A stretch of DNA of 64,000 nucleotides. Source: DASSUW01 sp963811895 (GTDB taxonomy: Bacteria; Actinomycetota; Thermoleophilia; Solirubrobacterales; Solirubrobacteraceae). Of this stretch, positions 33,001 to 41,468 are shown in pieces (position 1 is the first letter of the stretch; each line of letters opens with the position of its first letter). Both the position numbers and the translations under genes were made by a program. A model generated the notes under the pieces. The model saw only the letters and a list, made by a program, of their open reading frames with translations. It searched no databases and was not told where the DNA came from. Location of the stretch: contig CAWETE010000013.1 of the NCBI GenBank assembly GCA_963811895.1, forward strand, positions 66,194-130,193, read 5' to 3'.

Positions 33001-34873
33001 AGGCTGGCGTTCATCGACATCGAGGGGCAGCTCCAGGTGGTCGACACGGCGACCCGGCGTGTCGTGGCCGGACCCACGCAGGTCGACCAGCTCTCGTTCT
33101 TCGGGCCGGCTCTCGAGGTGCTGCGGTTCAGCCCGGACGGGTCGCGGCTCGTGGTCGGCGGCGGGTGGGGAGCCATCCTCGACGCGGCGACCCTGCGGCT
33201 GATCGCCCACCTGACGGCGCCGGTGGAAGTCGACCGCGTGGCCTTCTCGCCCGATGGCCGGACCGTGCTGGCCGCCGTCGATCGGCCGCCCGGGAACGCC
33301 ACCAGCCTGCAGCCGTTCAACGCCCGCAACGGACGCGCGCTGGCCCCGCCGCGCTACGTCAGCCGCCGGTCCGAGTCGGTGTACGCCGATCTTCATGAGC
33401 GACGGCGCGCGCGTGGTCACGAGCGTCGAGGGCGGCCCGACCGTCATCCGCGACGCCCGTACGCTGCGCCCGCTCGCGCGGTTCGCCGCCGGCGGCGCTA
33501 CGGCAGCCCTCGGTCCGGACGACCGGACGCTGCTGCTCGGCGGAAGCGACGGCACCGTGCGGTTCCTCGACCTCGCCACGGGGCGCGTGCGCAGGGCGTC
33601 CGGGCGCCACGTCGGGGCGGTCGTGCGAGCGACCTTCGGCGCGAGCGGCCGCATCGCCGCCACGGCCGGAGAGGACAAGCGCGTGGTCGTCTGGGACGTG
33701 GTCGCGGCGGCGGCCCGCGACACGCTCGACGGCCACGCCGGCCAGATCACCGGGGTGGAGATCAGCCCCGACGGCGGGACGCTGTACAGCTCCGGCTTCG
33801 ACTCACGGGTCGTCGTCTGGGATCTGGCGGGCGCCCGCCGGCTCGGCCGCCCGTTCTCGACCGGATCAGAAGGCGACGGCGCCGCCCCCGGAACGCTGGG
33901 GTTCCGCATGGGCACGATGTTCCCGAGCTACGGCCTCGATCCCGGCGGCCGGACCCTCGCCGTCGGGCATGACGACGGCACCGTCACCCTGACCGACGCC
34001 CGGACCCTGCGGGAGATCGCCCGGGTCCCCGCCGCGCGAGAGCCGATCAGCGGCCTCGCCTTCGTCCCGGGCAGCCGCACGGTCGTCGCCGGCGCCCAGG
34101 ACGCCCTGCTCGCCGTGGACACGGGGCCGGGGCATGGCGTCACACGGCTGCGCGGCCACGCCGGCGCGACGTTCAGGCCGAGCGTCAGCGCCGACGGGCG
34201 CCGGATGTCGACGATCGAGTTCGGGGGTCACCTGATGCTCTGGACGCTGCGCGGCGGACGGCAGGCCGGGCCTCCGCGGCCGTACTACTCCTCAGGGCTC
34301 GAGGACGCCTCGATGAGCCCCGACGGCCGGACGCTCGCCGTCCTGATCCCGGGGACGGGGATCGAGCTGGTCGACACCGGCACGCTGGGGCGTCGCGCGG
34401 TCCTGGCCGGCTCCGGGACGGCGCGCTTCTTCACTCTGTACAGCCCGGACGGCCGGTACATCCTCGCCGGAGGCGACGGCGGCTGGGTACGCGTCTGGTC
34501 CGCCGAGACCGGCCGCCCGGTGGCCCGCGTGTTCGCCGGGAACACCGACGTGGCGCTGTGGGCCGCCATGAGCCCCGACGGCCGGCTGCTGGCGGCCGGG
34601 AGCTACGACGGGACGCTCGGGCTGTTCGACTTCGCGAGCCGGCGTCCGCTGGCCTTGCGGCTGCCCGGGCTGCCCAACCGTCCCGTCGCCCCGCTGTTCA
34701 CGCCCGACGGCACGCACCTGCTGGCGGTCTCGTACGGCGGCCCGGGCTATCGCTGGGACGTGCGGCCGTCGTCGTGGGCGCGGCAGGCGTGCGCGGTGGC
34801 CGGGCGCACGCTCACGCGCGCCGAGTGGGCCGAGGTGCTGCCGGGTCGTCCGTACGCGCCCGCCTGCGGTTAA
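30079..34873 (+). pseudogene. Giant SARP-BTAD regulator with nSTAND ATPase, membrane helix and WD40 repeats, single-base frameshift
   Basis: About 1597 aa if one frameshift is repaired. Start ATG 30079 (MQIRVLGHVEASLDDRPLAL). Order: OmpR-type winged helix and BTAD (about 1-250), a first P-loop domain (IVGAYGMGKTRVAAEIAG, about 270), then CPYKGLATFERDDAAYFFGR and VVGPSGSGKSSVV with Walker B GLLVVDQFEELF (nSTAND1-type ATPase, about 475-780). A transmembrane helix follows (LVLAGVASLLVVAVVAGALAL, about 870), then WD40/beta-propeller repeats to the end (FSPDGRTV, SPDGRLLAAGSYDG). At about 33385-33392 one extra base shifts the frame inside the propeller; the second half continues intact. A DNA-binding domain plus a membrane helix suggests a membrane-tethered regulator. 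Upstream heptamers imply autoregulation. Confidence 0.85.
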
Positions 34874-34882
34874 GGTGGAGCG

Positions 34883-36316
34883 ATGAGCGACTCCACCATC
34901 GAGAACGGCCGCCCGGTGGTCTTCCGAGGCGGCACCGTGCTGACCATGAACGACGCCCACGACGTGCTGCACGACGCTGACGTCCTCGTGGTCGGCGACA
35001 AGATCGCCGGAGTCGGCCAGAACCTCGAGGTGCCGGAGGGCGCGTTCGAGATCGACGCCTCGCGCGGCATCGTCATGCCCGGCATGGTCGACACGCACCG
35101 GCACATGTGGCAGACGGCGCTGCGCGGCTACGGCGCCGACTGGACCCTCAGCCAGTACTTCGTCTTCTTCTACCTCGAGTGGGGCAAGATCTTCCGCCCG
35201 CAGGACATCGCCGCGGGGAACGTGCTGTCCGCCATCGAGTCGATCGACGCCGGCGTGACCACGACCGTCGACTGGTCGCACGGGCTGCAGACCGTCGACC
35301 ACGCCGACGCGGCGGTCGATGCGCTCGAGTCGGTGCCCGGCCGCTTCGTGCTCGCCTACGGGAACATCCAGCAGGGGCCGTGGGAGTGGTCGGCGTCGCC
35401 GGACTTCAAGAGCTTCGTCGAGCGGCGGTTCGGTTCGAAGGACGACATGCTCGGGTTCCAGATGGCCTTCGACGTCACCGGCGACCCGGCCTTCCCCGAG
35501 CAGGAGGCGTTCAAGGTCGCGCGCGAGCTCGGCGTGCCGGTCACCACGCACGCCGGCGTCTGGGGCGCGACCAACGACGACGGCATCCGGCTCATGCACG
35601 AGCACGGCTTCATGACGCCGGACAACATCTACGTGCACGCGTGCACGCTGACCGAGGACTCCTACCACCGGATCGCGGCGACCGGCGGGTCGGTGTCGGT
35701 CTCCACCGAGAGCGAGCAGAGCGCCGGCCAGGGCTATCCGCCCACGTGGGCGCTGCGCAAGCACGACATCCCGGTCTCGCTCTCGATGGACACCAGCGTC
35801 TGGTGGAGCGGCGACCTGTTCTGCGCCATGCGAACCACGCTCGGCGCCGACCGCTCGCGCGAGCACCTCGAGGCGCACGCCAAGCAGGAGACGGTCACCA
35901 ACCACCACCTGCGCGCCGAGCAGGTGGTCGACTGGGCGACGCGCGGCGGCAGCAAGGCGCTCGGGATGGACTCGCTGATCGGCAGCCTCGAGGAGGGCAA
36001 GAAGGCCGACGTCGTGCTCGTCAAGAACGATGCGTCGCCGGTCATGTTCCCGATCCTGCACCCCTACGGGCACGTCGCCTTCCAGGCGCAGCGGGCCGAC
36101 GTCCACACCGTGCTCGTGGACGGCCGCGTGGTCAAGCAGGACGGCAAGCTGGTCGGGATCGACCTGGGGCGCGCGCGTCAGGCTGTTGACGAGACCGTCG
36201 AGTTCGCGATGAGTACCCTCGGAGAGGCGTGGACGGGTGGGATGCACCCGGAGATCCCGGAGACCCAGGTCCTCGAGAACCCGTACCAGTACACCGAATG
36301 GGGGAAGGCGCAGTGA
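34883..36316 (+). CDS. Amidohydrolase-superfamily deaminase/hydrolase (SsnA/AtzB-like)
   Basis: A 477-aa metal-dependent hydrolase. MVDTHRHMWQTALRGYGADW has the HxH metal site, VTTHAGVWG the third His, IYVHACTLTEDSYHRIA the fourth, and SLSMDTSVWWSGDLF the catalytic Asp. The flanking beta-sandwich contributes FRGGTVLTMND and ADVVLVKND at either end. Subfamily relatives hydrolyse N-heterocycles (guanine, hydroxyatrazine, 5'-deoxyadenosine-type); the substrate is unknown. It is coupled by a GTGA overlap to an intradiol dioxygenase, suggesting a route for an aromatic or heterocyclic amine compound. Confidence 0.88.
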   Translation: MSDSTIENGRPVVFRGGTVLTMNDAHDVLHDADVLVVGDKIAGVGQNLEVPEGAFEIDASRGIVMPGMVDTHRHMWQTALRGYGADWTLSQYFVFFYLEWGKIFRPQDIAAGNVLSAIESIDAGVTTTVDWSHGLQTVDHADAAVDALESVPGRFVLAYGNIQQGPWEWSASPDFKSFVERRFGSKDDMLGFQMAFDVTGDPAFPEQEAFKVARELGVPVTTHAGVWGATNDDGIRLMHEHGFMTPDNIYVHACTLTEDSYHRIAATGGSVSVSTESEQSAGQGYPPTWALRKHDIPVSLSMDTSVWWSGDLFCAMRTTLGADRSREHLEAHAKQETVTNHHLRAEQVVDWATRGGSKALGMDSLIGSLEEGKKADVVLVKNDASPVMFPILHPYGHVAFQAQRADVHTVLVDGRVVKQDGKLVGIDLGRARQAVDETVEFAMSTLGEAWTGGMHPEIPETQVLENPYQYTEWGKAQ

Positions 36317-37077
36317 GCGACCGTTTGCAAGAGGTCGTGCCGGACATGCTGGCGGCGATCCACGAGGTGCTGGAGCGCCACCAGGTCACGGAGGAGGAGT
36401 GGTTCGGCGCGCTCGCGTTCCTGGGCGAGGTCGCGAAGGCGGACGAGCTCATCCTGCTGTCCGACGTGACGCGCACGTCGGTCCTGATCGACCAGCTCTC
36501 GCACGCGGGAGACGGCTCGGAGGCGACGGCGAGCGACGTCGAGGGGCCGATGTACACCGTCGAGCCGCCGTTCCGGAAGAAGATCTACGAGGAGTACGAG
36601 GGGATGTCGCCGGACGACGACGTGCTGTTCGTGCGCGGTCGCGTGACCTCCGTCGACGGGACGCCGCTGCCCGACGCGGTCGTCGACGTCTGGCAGACGG
36701 GGCCGGCCGGCGGCTACGACGTCTGGGACGAGCGCCAGCCGGACGGCAACTTCCGCGGCCGCATCAAGGCCGAGGACGACGGCGCGTACGAGTTCGAGAC
36801 GATGCTGCCGAAGCCGTACACGGTTCCGACTCAAGGCCCTGTCGGGCGCTACCTGGAGGCGGTCGACCAGCATCCGTGGCGGCCGGCGCACATCCACTTC
36901 AAGGTCACGGCGCCCGGCCACCGGAAGCTGGTGACGCAGGTGTTCTTCCCCGGTGACCCGTACCTGGAGAACGACACCATCGGCGCGGTCAAGCCGGCGC
37001 TCGTGCGGCCGGTCGAGCAGGAGAACGGCCACCTCACGTGCACGTTCGACATCGCGCTGGCCCCACAGTCAGCCTGA
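36313..37077 (+). CDS. Intradiol ring-cleavage dioxygenase (catechol/hydroxyquinol 1,2-dioxygenase family)
   Basis: A 254-aa non-heme Fe(III) dioxygenase, slightly short for the family (about 280-310). An N-terminal helical linker (residues 1-70) dimerises the enzyme. EGPMYTVEPP gives the first Tyr ligand, LPKPYTVPTQGPVGRYL the second, and PWRPAHIHFKV the two His ligands. PDAVVDVWQTGPAGGYDV is the family beta-sandwich motif. It cleaves a catechol-type ring between the hydroxyls to a muconate. GTG start in a GTGA overlap with the amidohydrolase. Confidence 0.9.
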   Translation: MSDRLQEVVPDMLAAIHEVLERHQVTEEEWFGALAFLGEVAKADELILLSDVTRTSVLIDQLSHAGDGSEATASDVEGPMYTVEPPFRKKIYEEYEGMSPDDDVLFVRGRVTSVDGTPLPDAVVDVWQTGPAGGYDVWDERQPDGNFRGRIKAEDDGAYEFETMLPKPYTVPTQGPVGRYLEAVDQHPWRPAHIHFKVTAPGHRKLVTQVFFPGDPYLENDTIGAVKPALVRPVEQENGHLTCTFDIALAPQSA

Positions 37078-37779
37078 CCTTCGACAACCTCGGCGAGGTC
37101 GCCGACCTCGAGCGCGGCCGGTGGCCCGCCGACGCGCCCCTGGGCCGCCACGCGTCGGTCACGCGCACGCTGCCGCGGGTGCTGGAGCTGCTCGCGTCGG
37201 CGGACGTGCGGGCGACGTTCTTCGTCGAGGGGCTGAACGCCGAGCTCTACCCCGACGCGCTGCGCTCGATCGCCGACGCCGGGCACGAGGTGGCGTTCCA
37301 CGGCTGGCAGCACGAGCAGTGGGCCGAGTCTCTCGCCGGAGGAGGAGCGCGAGTCGTTCGAGCGCGGCGTGACCGCTCTGGACGGCCTGGGGCTCCGGCC
37401 CGTCGGCTTCCGGCCGCCGGGCGGCGAGCTGACTTCTGTGTCCCTGGATCTGCTGCGCGAGTTCGGGTTCGAGTACTGCTCGCCGCTGGGGACGTCGGTC
37501 GAGCGGCGCGACGGTCTGGTGTTGCTGCCGTTCCGCTGGGAGCTGGTCGACGCTCTCTACTACCTGCCGCACTTCGCGGGCCTGCGCGGCGGGGAGGAGC
37601 CGCTGCCGCCGGAGCGCCTGCGCGAAGCGATCGCTGAGGTCGACGGCTTCGCCGCGCTCATCTTCCACCCGTTCCTGCTCGAGGACGAGAAGCGGTTCGA
37701 GGTGCTGCGGTGGGCGGTGGAGCGTGTGCGGTCGGCCCCGTGCCGCGAGGTGGCGCGGGCGCAAACTGCGGCTGGGTAG
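37038..37779 (+). pseudogene. Polysaccharide deacetylase-family protein, single-base frameshift
   Basis: About 235-247 aa after repairing one frameshift. VSLTFDNLGEVADLERG holds the first catalytic Asp, ATFFVEGLN and GHEVAFHGWQHEQWAES give the His pair, then at about 37339 an extra G moves the frame. The protein resumes with VTALDGLGLRPVGFRPPGGE and ends LIFHPFLLEDEKRFEVLRWA. The start is uncertain: GTG 37038 overlaps the dioxygenase by 40 bases, while a CTG at 37074 would give the CTGA overlap typical of this genome. The family includes chitin/peptidoglycan deacetylases and the allantoinase PuuE, so with its neighbours it may open a heterocyclic ring. The stop lies in the palindromic repeat at 37764. 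Confidence 0.75.
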
Positions 37780-37904
37780 GGGAGCGGGGAGGCCGGCCGC
37801 TGCGCGGTCTCCATACGCCTGGCGCTTTGACCGGCATATGCCGTTCAACGCGCCAGGGATCGCCCGCGCGGCGGGCATCCCAGCCTCCCTACCCAGCCGC
37901 AGTT
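37764..37904. repeat. 141-bp imperfect palindrome (GCCTCCCTAC repeat family, copy B)
   Basis: The outer arms AACTGCGGCTGGGTAGGG (37764-37781) and its exact complement (37887-37904) are 18 bases, perfect. Inside, CCTGGCGC (37818-37825) pairs with GCGCCAGG (37849-37856), and CGGCATATGCCG (37832-37843) is a perfect palindrome at the centre. The right arm carries the GCCTCCCTAC core seen at 3831-3840 and 47848-47857. It lies between convergent genes and may serve as a bidirectional terminator, or be a MITE-like element. Confidence 0.75.
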
Positions 37905-37912
37905 GACGTTCG

Positions 37913-38656
37913 TCAGCGGCGAACCGACCGCCGCACCACCCCGGGCGCAAGCGTGCGAGCGGCGGCCACGAGCCAGTACGGCCGCGGCACGTAGCGCTCG
38001 GCGCGCCCGCCGGGCCCGGCGTCGACGATCGCCTCGGCGACCTTCTCCGGCGTCGACACGGCCCAGCGCGTGGCGGCGCGGCTGACCAGATCGCGCTGCG
38101 GGAAGCCCTCGGTCGCCACGAAGCCCGGCAGCACGAGACCGACATGCACACCCGCGGCGCGCTCCTCGGCGGCCAGCGCGTCGCTCCAGCCGGCGAGCGC
38201 GAACTTGCTCGCCGAGTAGGCGCCCGACTTGCGGCGGGCGACGCGGCCGGCGACGCTCGAGACGTTGACGATCGCGCTCGGCGCGCTGCGGCGCAGCAGC
38301 GGCAGCAGCGCCTCCGTCAGGCGCACGACGGCATTGAAGTTGAGGTCCATGTGGCGCTGGACGCCCTCCCAGCCGGCGTCCGCGAACGTCGCGTGCCAGC
38401 CGGCGCCCGCGTTGTTGACGAGCAGGTCGAGCCGGCCGTGGGCCTCCTCGACCGCCGCCGCGACACGCGCCGGAGCGTCGGGCTCGACCAGGTCGACGGC
38501 GACGACCGTCGCACCGCCCAGCTCGTCGGCGAGCGCTCGCAGCCGCTCCTCGCGCCGGGCGACGAGCACGAGCTGCGCTCCCGGCTCGCGAGCCAGCCGC
38601 CGGGCTGTGGCCGCGCCGATGCCGCTCGACGCGCCGGTGACGAGGGCGACCGTCAC
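37913..38656 (-). CDS. Short-chain dehydrogenase/reductase (DltE/YqjQ-like)
   Basis: A 247-aa classical SDR: ALVTGASSGIGAATARRLA, LLVNNAGAGWHATFAD, VNVSSVAGRVARRKSGAYSASKFALAG give the coenzyme and Ser-Tyr-Lys motifs. The C-terminal segment (RPYWLVAAARTLAPGVVRRSVRR) is hydrophobic and basic, as in membrane-associated SDRs of the DltE/HSD type. GTG start at 38656 in a GTGA overlap with the MetE-like gene, so the two form an operon. Confidence 0.9.
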   Translation of the reverse strand: MTVALVTGASSGIGAATARRLAREPGAQLVLVARREERLRALADELGGATVVAVDLVEPDAPARVAAAVEEAHGRLDLLVNNAGAGWHATFADAGWEGVQRHMDLNFNAVVRLTEALLPLLRRSAPSAIVNVSSVAGRVARRKSGAYSASKFALAGWSDALAAEERAAGVHVGLVLPGFVATEGFPQRDLVSRAATRWAVSTPEKVAEAIVDAGPGGRAERYVPRPYWLVAAARTLAPGVVRRSVRR

Positions 38657-39672
38657 GCGAGCCGCTCGCGCACGATCCGGGCGCCTTCGACGAGCGCGCG
38701 CAGCTTCGCGAACGCCAGCTCGCGCGAGAGGTACTTCATCCCGCAGTCCGGCCCGACCTGCAGCCGCTCGGCCGGGATCACCTGCAGCGCCTCCTCGATG
38801 CGCGAGGCGACGACCTCGGGCGTCTCGGCCTCCGGATCCGACAGGTCGAGCACGCCGACGATCACGGTCTTCTCGACCAGAGGCTCCAGCACCGACACGT
38901 CGAGCCGCGGCTGGGCGGCCTCGATGGCGAGCACGTCGGCGGAGCACGAGGCCAGCTCGGCGAGGAACGGGTAGCCCGGCGGGCGGTCGTGGACGATGTG
39001 GGCGTAGCCGAAGCAGGTGTGCAGCGCGGTGGTGCCGGTCACGCCCTCGAGCGCGCGGTTGATCGCCGGGATCGCGAACTCGCGCGCCTTGTCGGCCCGC
39101 GACTGCAGCCACGGCTCGTCGATCTGCACGACGTCGGCGCCCGCCGCGAACAGGTCGCGCACCTCCTCGTTGACGGCGGCGGCGAGGTCCATGGCCAGCT
39201 CGGCCTCGTCGTCGTAGAACTCGTTGGAGGACTGCTGGCTCATGGTGAACGGGCCGGGCAGCGTGATCTTGACGGTCCGCTCGGTCCTCGCTCGCAGGAA
39301 CCGCAGGTCGTCGACCTCGACCGGCCGGACGCGACGGACGCGGCCGACCACGCGCGGGACGGCGTTCGTCCCGCCCGCGCGGCCCGGCACCATCGCCGGG
39401 TTGTCGATGTCGAAGCCCTCCAGCGCGGTCGCGAAGCGGTTCGAGTAGCTCTCGCGCCGGATCTCGCCGTCGGTGACGACGTCGAGCCCGGCGCGTTCCT
39501 GGTCGGCGATCGCCAGCGCCGTGGCGTCGTCCTGCGCCTGCGCCAGGTGCTCCTCCGGCACCCGCCACAGCTCACGGGCGCGGACGCGCGGCGGCAGCGA
39601 TCCCCGCAGCCGATCGCGGTCGATCAGCCAGTCCGGCTGGGGGTAGCTGCCGATCACAGTGGTGGCGAGCAC
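38653..39672 (-). CDS. MetE-like cobalamin-independent methyltransferase (C-terminal domain type)
   Basis: A 339-aa UROD/MetE-like barrel corresponding to the catalytic C-terminal half of methionine synthase II. GTG 39672 gives the standard start LATTVIGSYPQPDWL; a longer ORF begins at 39711. Zinc ligands can be seen in TALHTCFGYAH (His, Cys) and VGPDCGMKYLSRE (Cys), and VQIDEPWLQ is family-typical. Short MetE-like proteins transfer methyl groups to homocysteine or other thiols; this one may use a non-standard donor. It is divergent from the cobalamin riboswitch, with 26 bases between its start and the aptamer. Confidence 0.85.
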   Translation of the reverse strand: MLATTVIGSYPQPDWLIDRDRLRGSLPPRVRARELWRVPEEHLAQAQDDATALAIADQERAGLDVVTDGEIRRESYSNRFATALEGFDIDNPAMVPGRAGGTNAVPRVVGRVRRVRPVEVDDLRFLRARTERTVKITLPGPFTMSQQSSNEFYDDEAELAMDLAAAVNEEVRDLFAAGADVVQIDEPWLQSRADKAREFAIPAINRALEGVTGTTALHTCFGYAHIVHDRPPGYPFLAELASCSADVLAIEAAQPRLDVSVLEPLVEKTVIVGVLDLSDPEAETPEVVASRIEEALQVIPAERLQVGPDCGMKYLSRELAFAKLRALVEGARIVRERLA

Positions 39673-39698
39673 GGCGCACGAGGCTATAGGGTTGAGCT

Positions 39699-39845
39699 CC
39701 TCACGACGCACGGGGAACCCGGTGTGACTCCGGGGCTGACGCGCAGCGGTGTGGGTGACGATCGAGTTGTGGTTCCACTGGGCCGGTCCGGCCTGGGAAG
39801 GAAGCTCGAGAGGACGATCCCGAGCCCGAATATCCGGTCGTGAGG
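39699..39845 (+). promoter_or_regulatory. Cobalamin (B12) riboswitch aptamer
   Basis: The sequence reads like a complete adenosylcobalamin-class aptamer. The closing stem P1 is a perfect 9-bp pairing of CCTCACGAC (39699-39707) with GTCGTGAGG (39837-39845). The core GGGAACCCGGTGTGACTCCGG (39713-39732), GCTGACGCGCAGCGGTG (39735-39751), CCACTGGG (39776-39783), CTGGGAAGG (39793-39801) and GAGCCCGAATATCCGG (39822-39837) follow in the canonical order. About 75 bases remain before the ATG at 39921 for an expression platform that probably hides the AAGGAG site. Confidence 0.88.
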
Positions 39846-39920
39846 TTCCCGTCTCGCGCTCGGACGGCCGGCCTCAGAGCTCCTGGGAGTGGCCTCCGCG
39901 GCACAACCGAAGGAGCCCAT

Positions 39921-41468
39921 ATGAAGGTCCCCCGTCTCGTCGCGGCGTGCGCCGCGGTCGCGCTGCTCGCGCCGTCCGCAGCTGCCGCCGCCACGCAGGA
40001 GGAGATCGACCAGAGCGTCGCCGACGGAGTGGCGTGGATGCGCTCGCAGCAGAACGTCACCACCGGCCAGATCTCGGGCTTCGGCGGCGACTACGCGCTG
40101 TCGGCGCTCGCCGCCGCGGGCGTCCACGCCGCCGACGTCGGCGCCCCGTCCGCCCAGGACTTCTACGCCGGGCTGTGGGCCGGCCAGGTCGCGCCGAGCT
40201 CGACGGCGATCCTCTTCGGCCACGCCGCCGGGCTCGACGTGCAGCGGCTGTCGGAGTCGACGAACCTCGTCGCGCAGATCGCCGCCGCCTACAACCGCGG
40301 CGGCGAGCTCGACGGATCGTTCGGCAACGGCGCGACGAACGTCAACGCGTTCACCGCGCTGGCGCTCGCCCGCGTCGGCGTGCCGGCGGGCGTGCTCGCG
40401 AAGGCCAACGGCTACCTGCGCGGCCAGCAGCACCTCGACGGCGGCTGGGGCGTCGGCCGCGTCAGCACCGACGCGCAGCGCGCCACGGCGGGCAGCGTCG
40501 ACATGACCGGCGTCGCGCTCGCCGCGCTGTGCGAGACGGGGTCGGCGGCGAACGACGCCGAGGTCCGCGCCGGCCTGTCGTTCCTCGAGGGCCGGCAGGA
40601 CCCGGCCACCGGCGGCTTCGGCAACGTCGACACCACGGGCTGGGCGCTGTCCGGCCTCAACGCCTGCGCGGTCGCCCCGCAGGGCGGGCGCTTCACCACG
40701 TCGGCGAGCCTGACGCCGGTCGACTACCTGCTCTCCCAGCAGGACGCGAACGGAGCCTTCCTGTTCTCCGGCGCGCCGAACCTCTACTCGACCCAGAACG
40801 CCGTGCGGGCCCTGGCCGGCGAGGCCTTCTCGGCCGACCCGCCGCGGCGCGCCACCGCGGCCGACCCGCGCTTCCGCGCCGTGCCGGCCGTCGCCGACGG
40901 CACGCCGACGCCGCACGTGCTGGCCATCGACGACGGCGCCGGGGACGTGCGCCTGTGCAGCGTGACGGCACCGGCCGGCGCCGCGCTCGCCACGCTGCTC
41001 GCCGCCGCCCCGTGCGTGACGTCGCTCGTCGCCTCGGGCGGGGTCGTCACCACGATCGACGGCCGCCGGAGCGACTGGCGGCTGCGCCTCAACCGCACGC
41101 CGGAGCAGTCCGCGTCGGAGACGCGCGCCATCGCCTTCGGCGACATGGTCGGCCTGCGCGCCTCCACCGCCTCCGCGGGCCCGCAGGGATCCCCCGGCCC
41201 GGAAGGCACGCCCGGCCAGCCGGGCGCGACCGGTCCCGCCGGCGCCCGCGGCCCGCGCGGGCCTCGCGCCCGCGTGACCTGCGCCGTGCGCTCGCGCCGG
41301 CGCGTCACGTGCCGCGTCAAGAGCACCGCGAGCGCGCGGCTGGTGCGGCGCGGCCGCGTCTACGCCACCGGCACGGCGAAGCGCCTGCGCGCCCGCAGCG
41401 AGCTGCGGCCCGGCCGCTACACGCTGCGCCTGAGCGACGGGCGCAGGCTGCTGGTCACCGTGCGCTGA
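39921..41468 (+). CDS. Secreted intrinsic factor/transcobalamin-like protein with collagen-like linker
   Basis: A 515-aa secreted protein with an AAGGAG site and ATG 39921. Sec signal peptide about 1-24 (LVAACAAVALLAPSAAAAA). Residues about 30-300 are alpha/alpha-barrel repeats of the terpene-cyclase/prenyltransferase type (GDYALSALAAAG, NAFTALALARVGV, GGWGVGRVS, GGFGNVDTTGWALSGL, NGAFLFSG). Residues about 328-414 look like a DUF4430 domain (WRLRLNRTPEQSA, AIAFGDMVGLRA). This barrel plus DUF4430 order is that of animal intrinsic factor and transcobalamin. Residues about 420-449 are Gly-X-Y collagen-like triplets, followed by a basic C-terminal domain with two Cys. The B12 riboswitch directly upstream supports a role in cobalamin capture outside the cell. 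No lipobox in the right place, so surface attachment is unknown. Confidence 0.8.
   Translation: MKVPRLVAACAAVALLAPSAAAAATQEEIDQSVADGVAWMRSQQNVTTGQISGFGGDYALSALAAAGVHAADVGAPSAQDFYAGLWAGQVAPSSTAILFGHAAGLDVQRLSESTNLVAQIAAAYNRGGELDGSFGNGATNVNAFTALALARVGVPAGVLAKANGYLRGQQHLDGGWGVGRVSTDAQRATAGSVDMTGVALAALCETGSAANDAEVRAGLSFLEGRQDPATGGFGNVDTTGWALSGLNACAVAPQGGRFTTSASLTPVDYLLSQQDANGAFLFSGAPNLYSTQNAVRALAGEAFSADPPRRATAADPRFRAVPAVADGTPTPHVLAIDDGAGDVRLCSVTAPAGAALATLLAAAPCVTSLVASGGVVTTIDGRRSDWRLRLNRTPEQSASETRAIAFGDMVGLRASTASAGPQGSPGPEGTPGQPGATGPAGARGPRGPRARVTCAVRSRRRVTCRVKSTASARLVRRGRVYATGTAKRLRARSELRPGRYTLRLSDGRRLLVTVR

Noticed and set aside
31876..33915. A long minus-strand open frame opposite the SARP regulator
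   Set aside because: It has no family motif and low-complexity Arg/Pro/Ser content, and lies fully antisense to the nSTAND and WD40 coding sequence.
39921..41468. Squalene-hopene cyclase or prenyltransferase
   Set aside because: The alpha/alpha repeats resemble those folds, but the protein has a signal peptide, no catalytic acid or QW-type repeats, a DUF4430-like domain and a B12 riboswitch.
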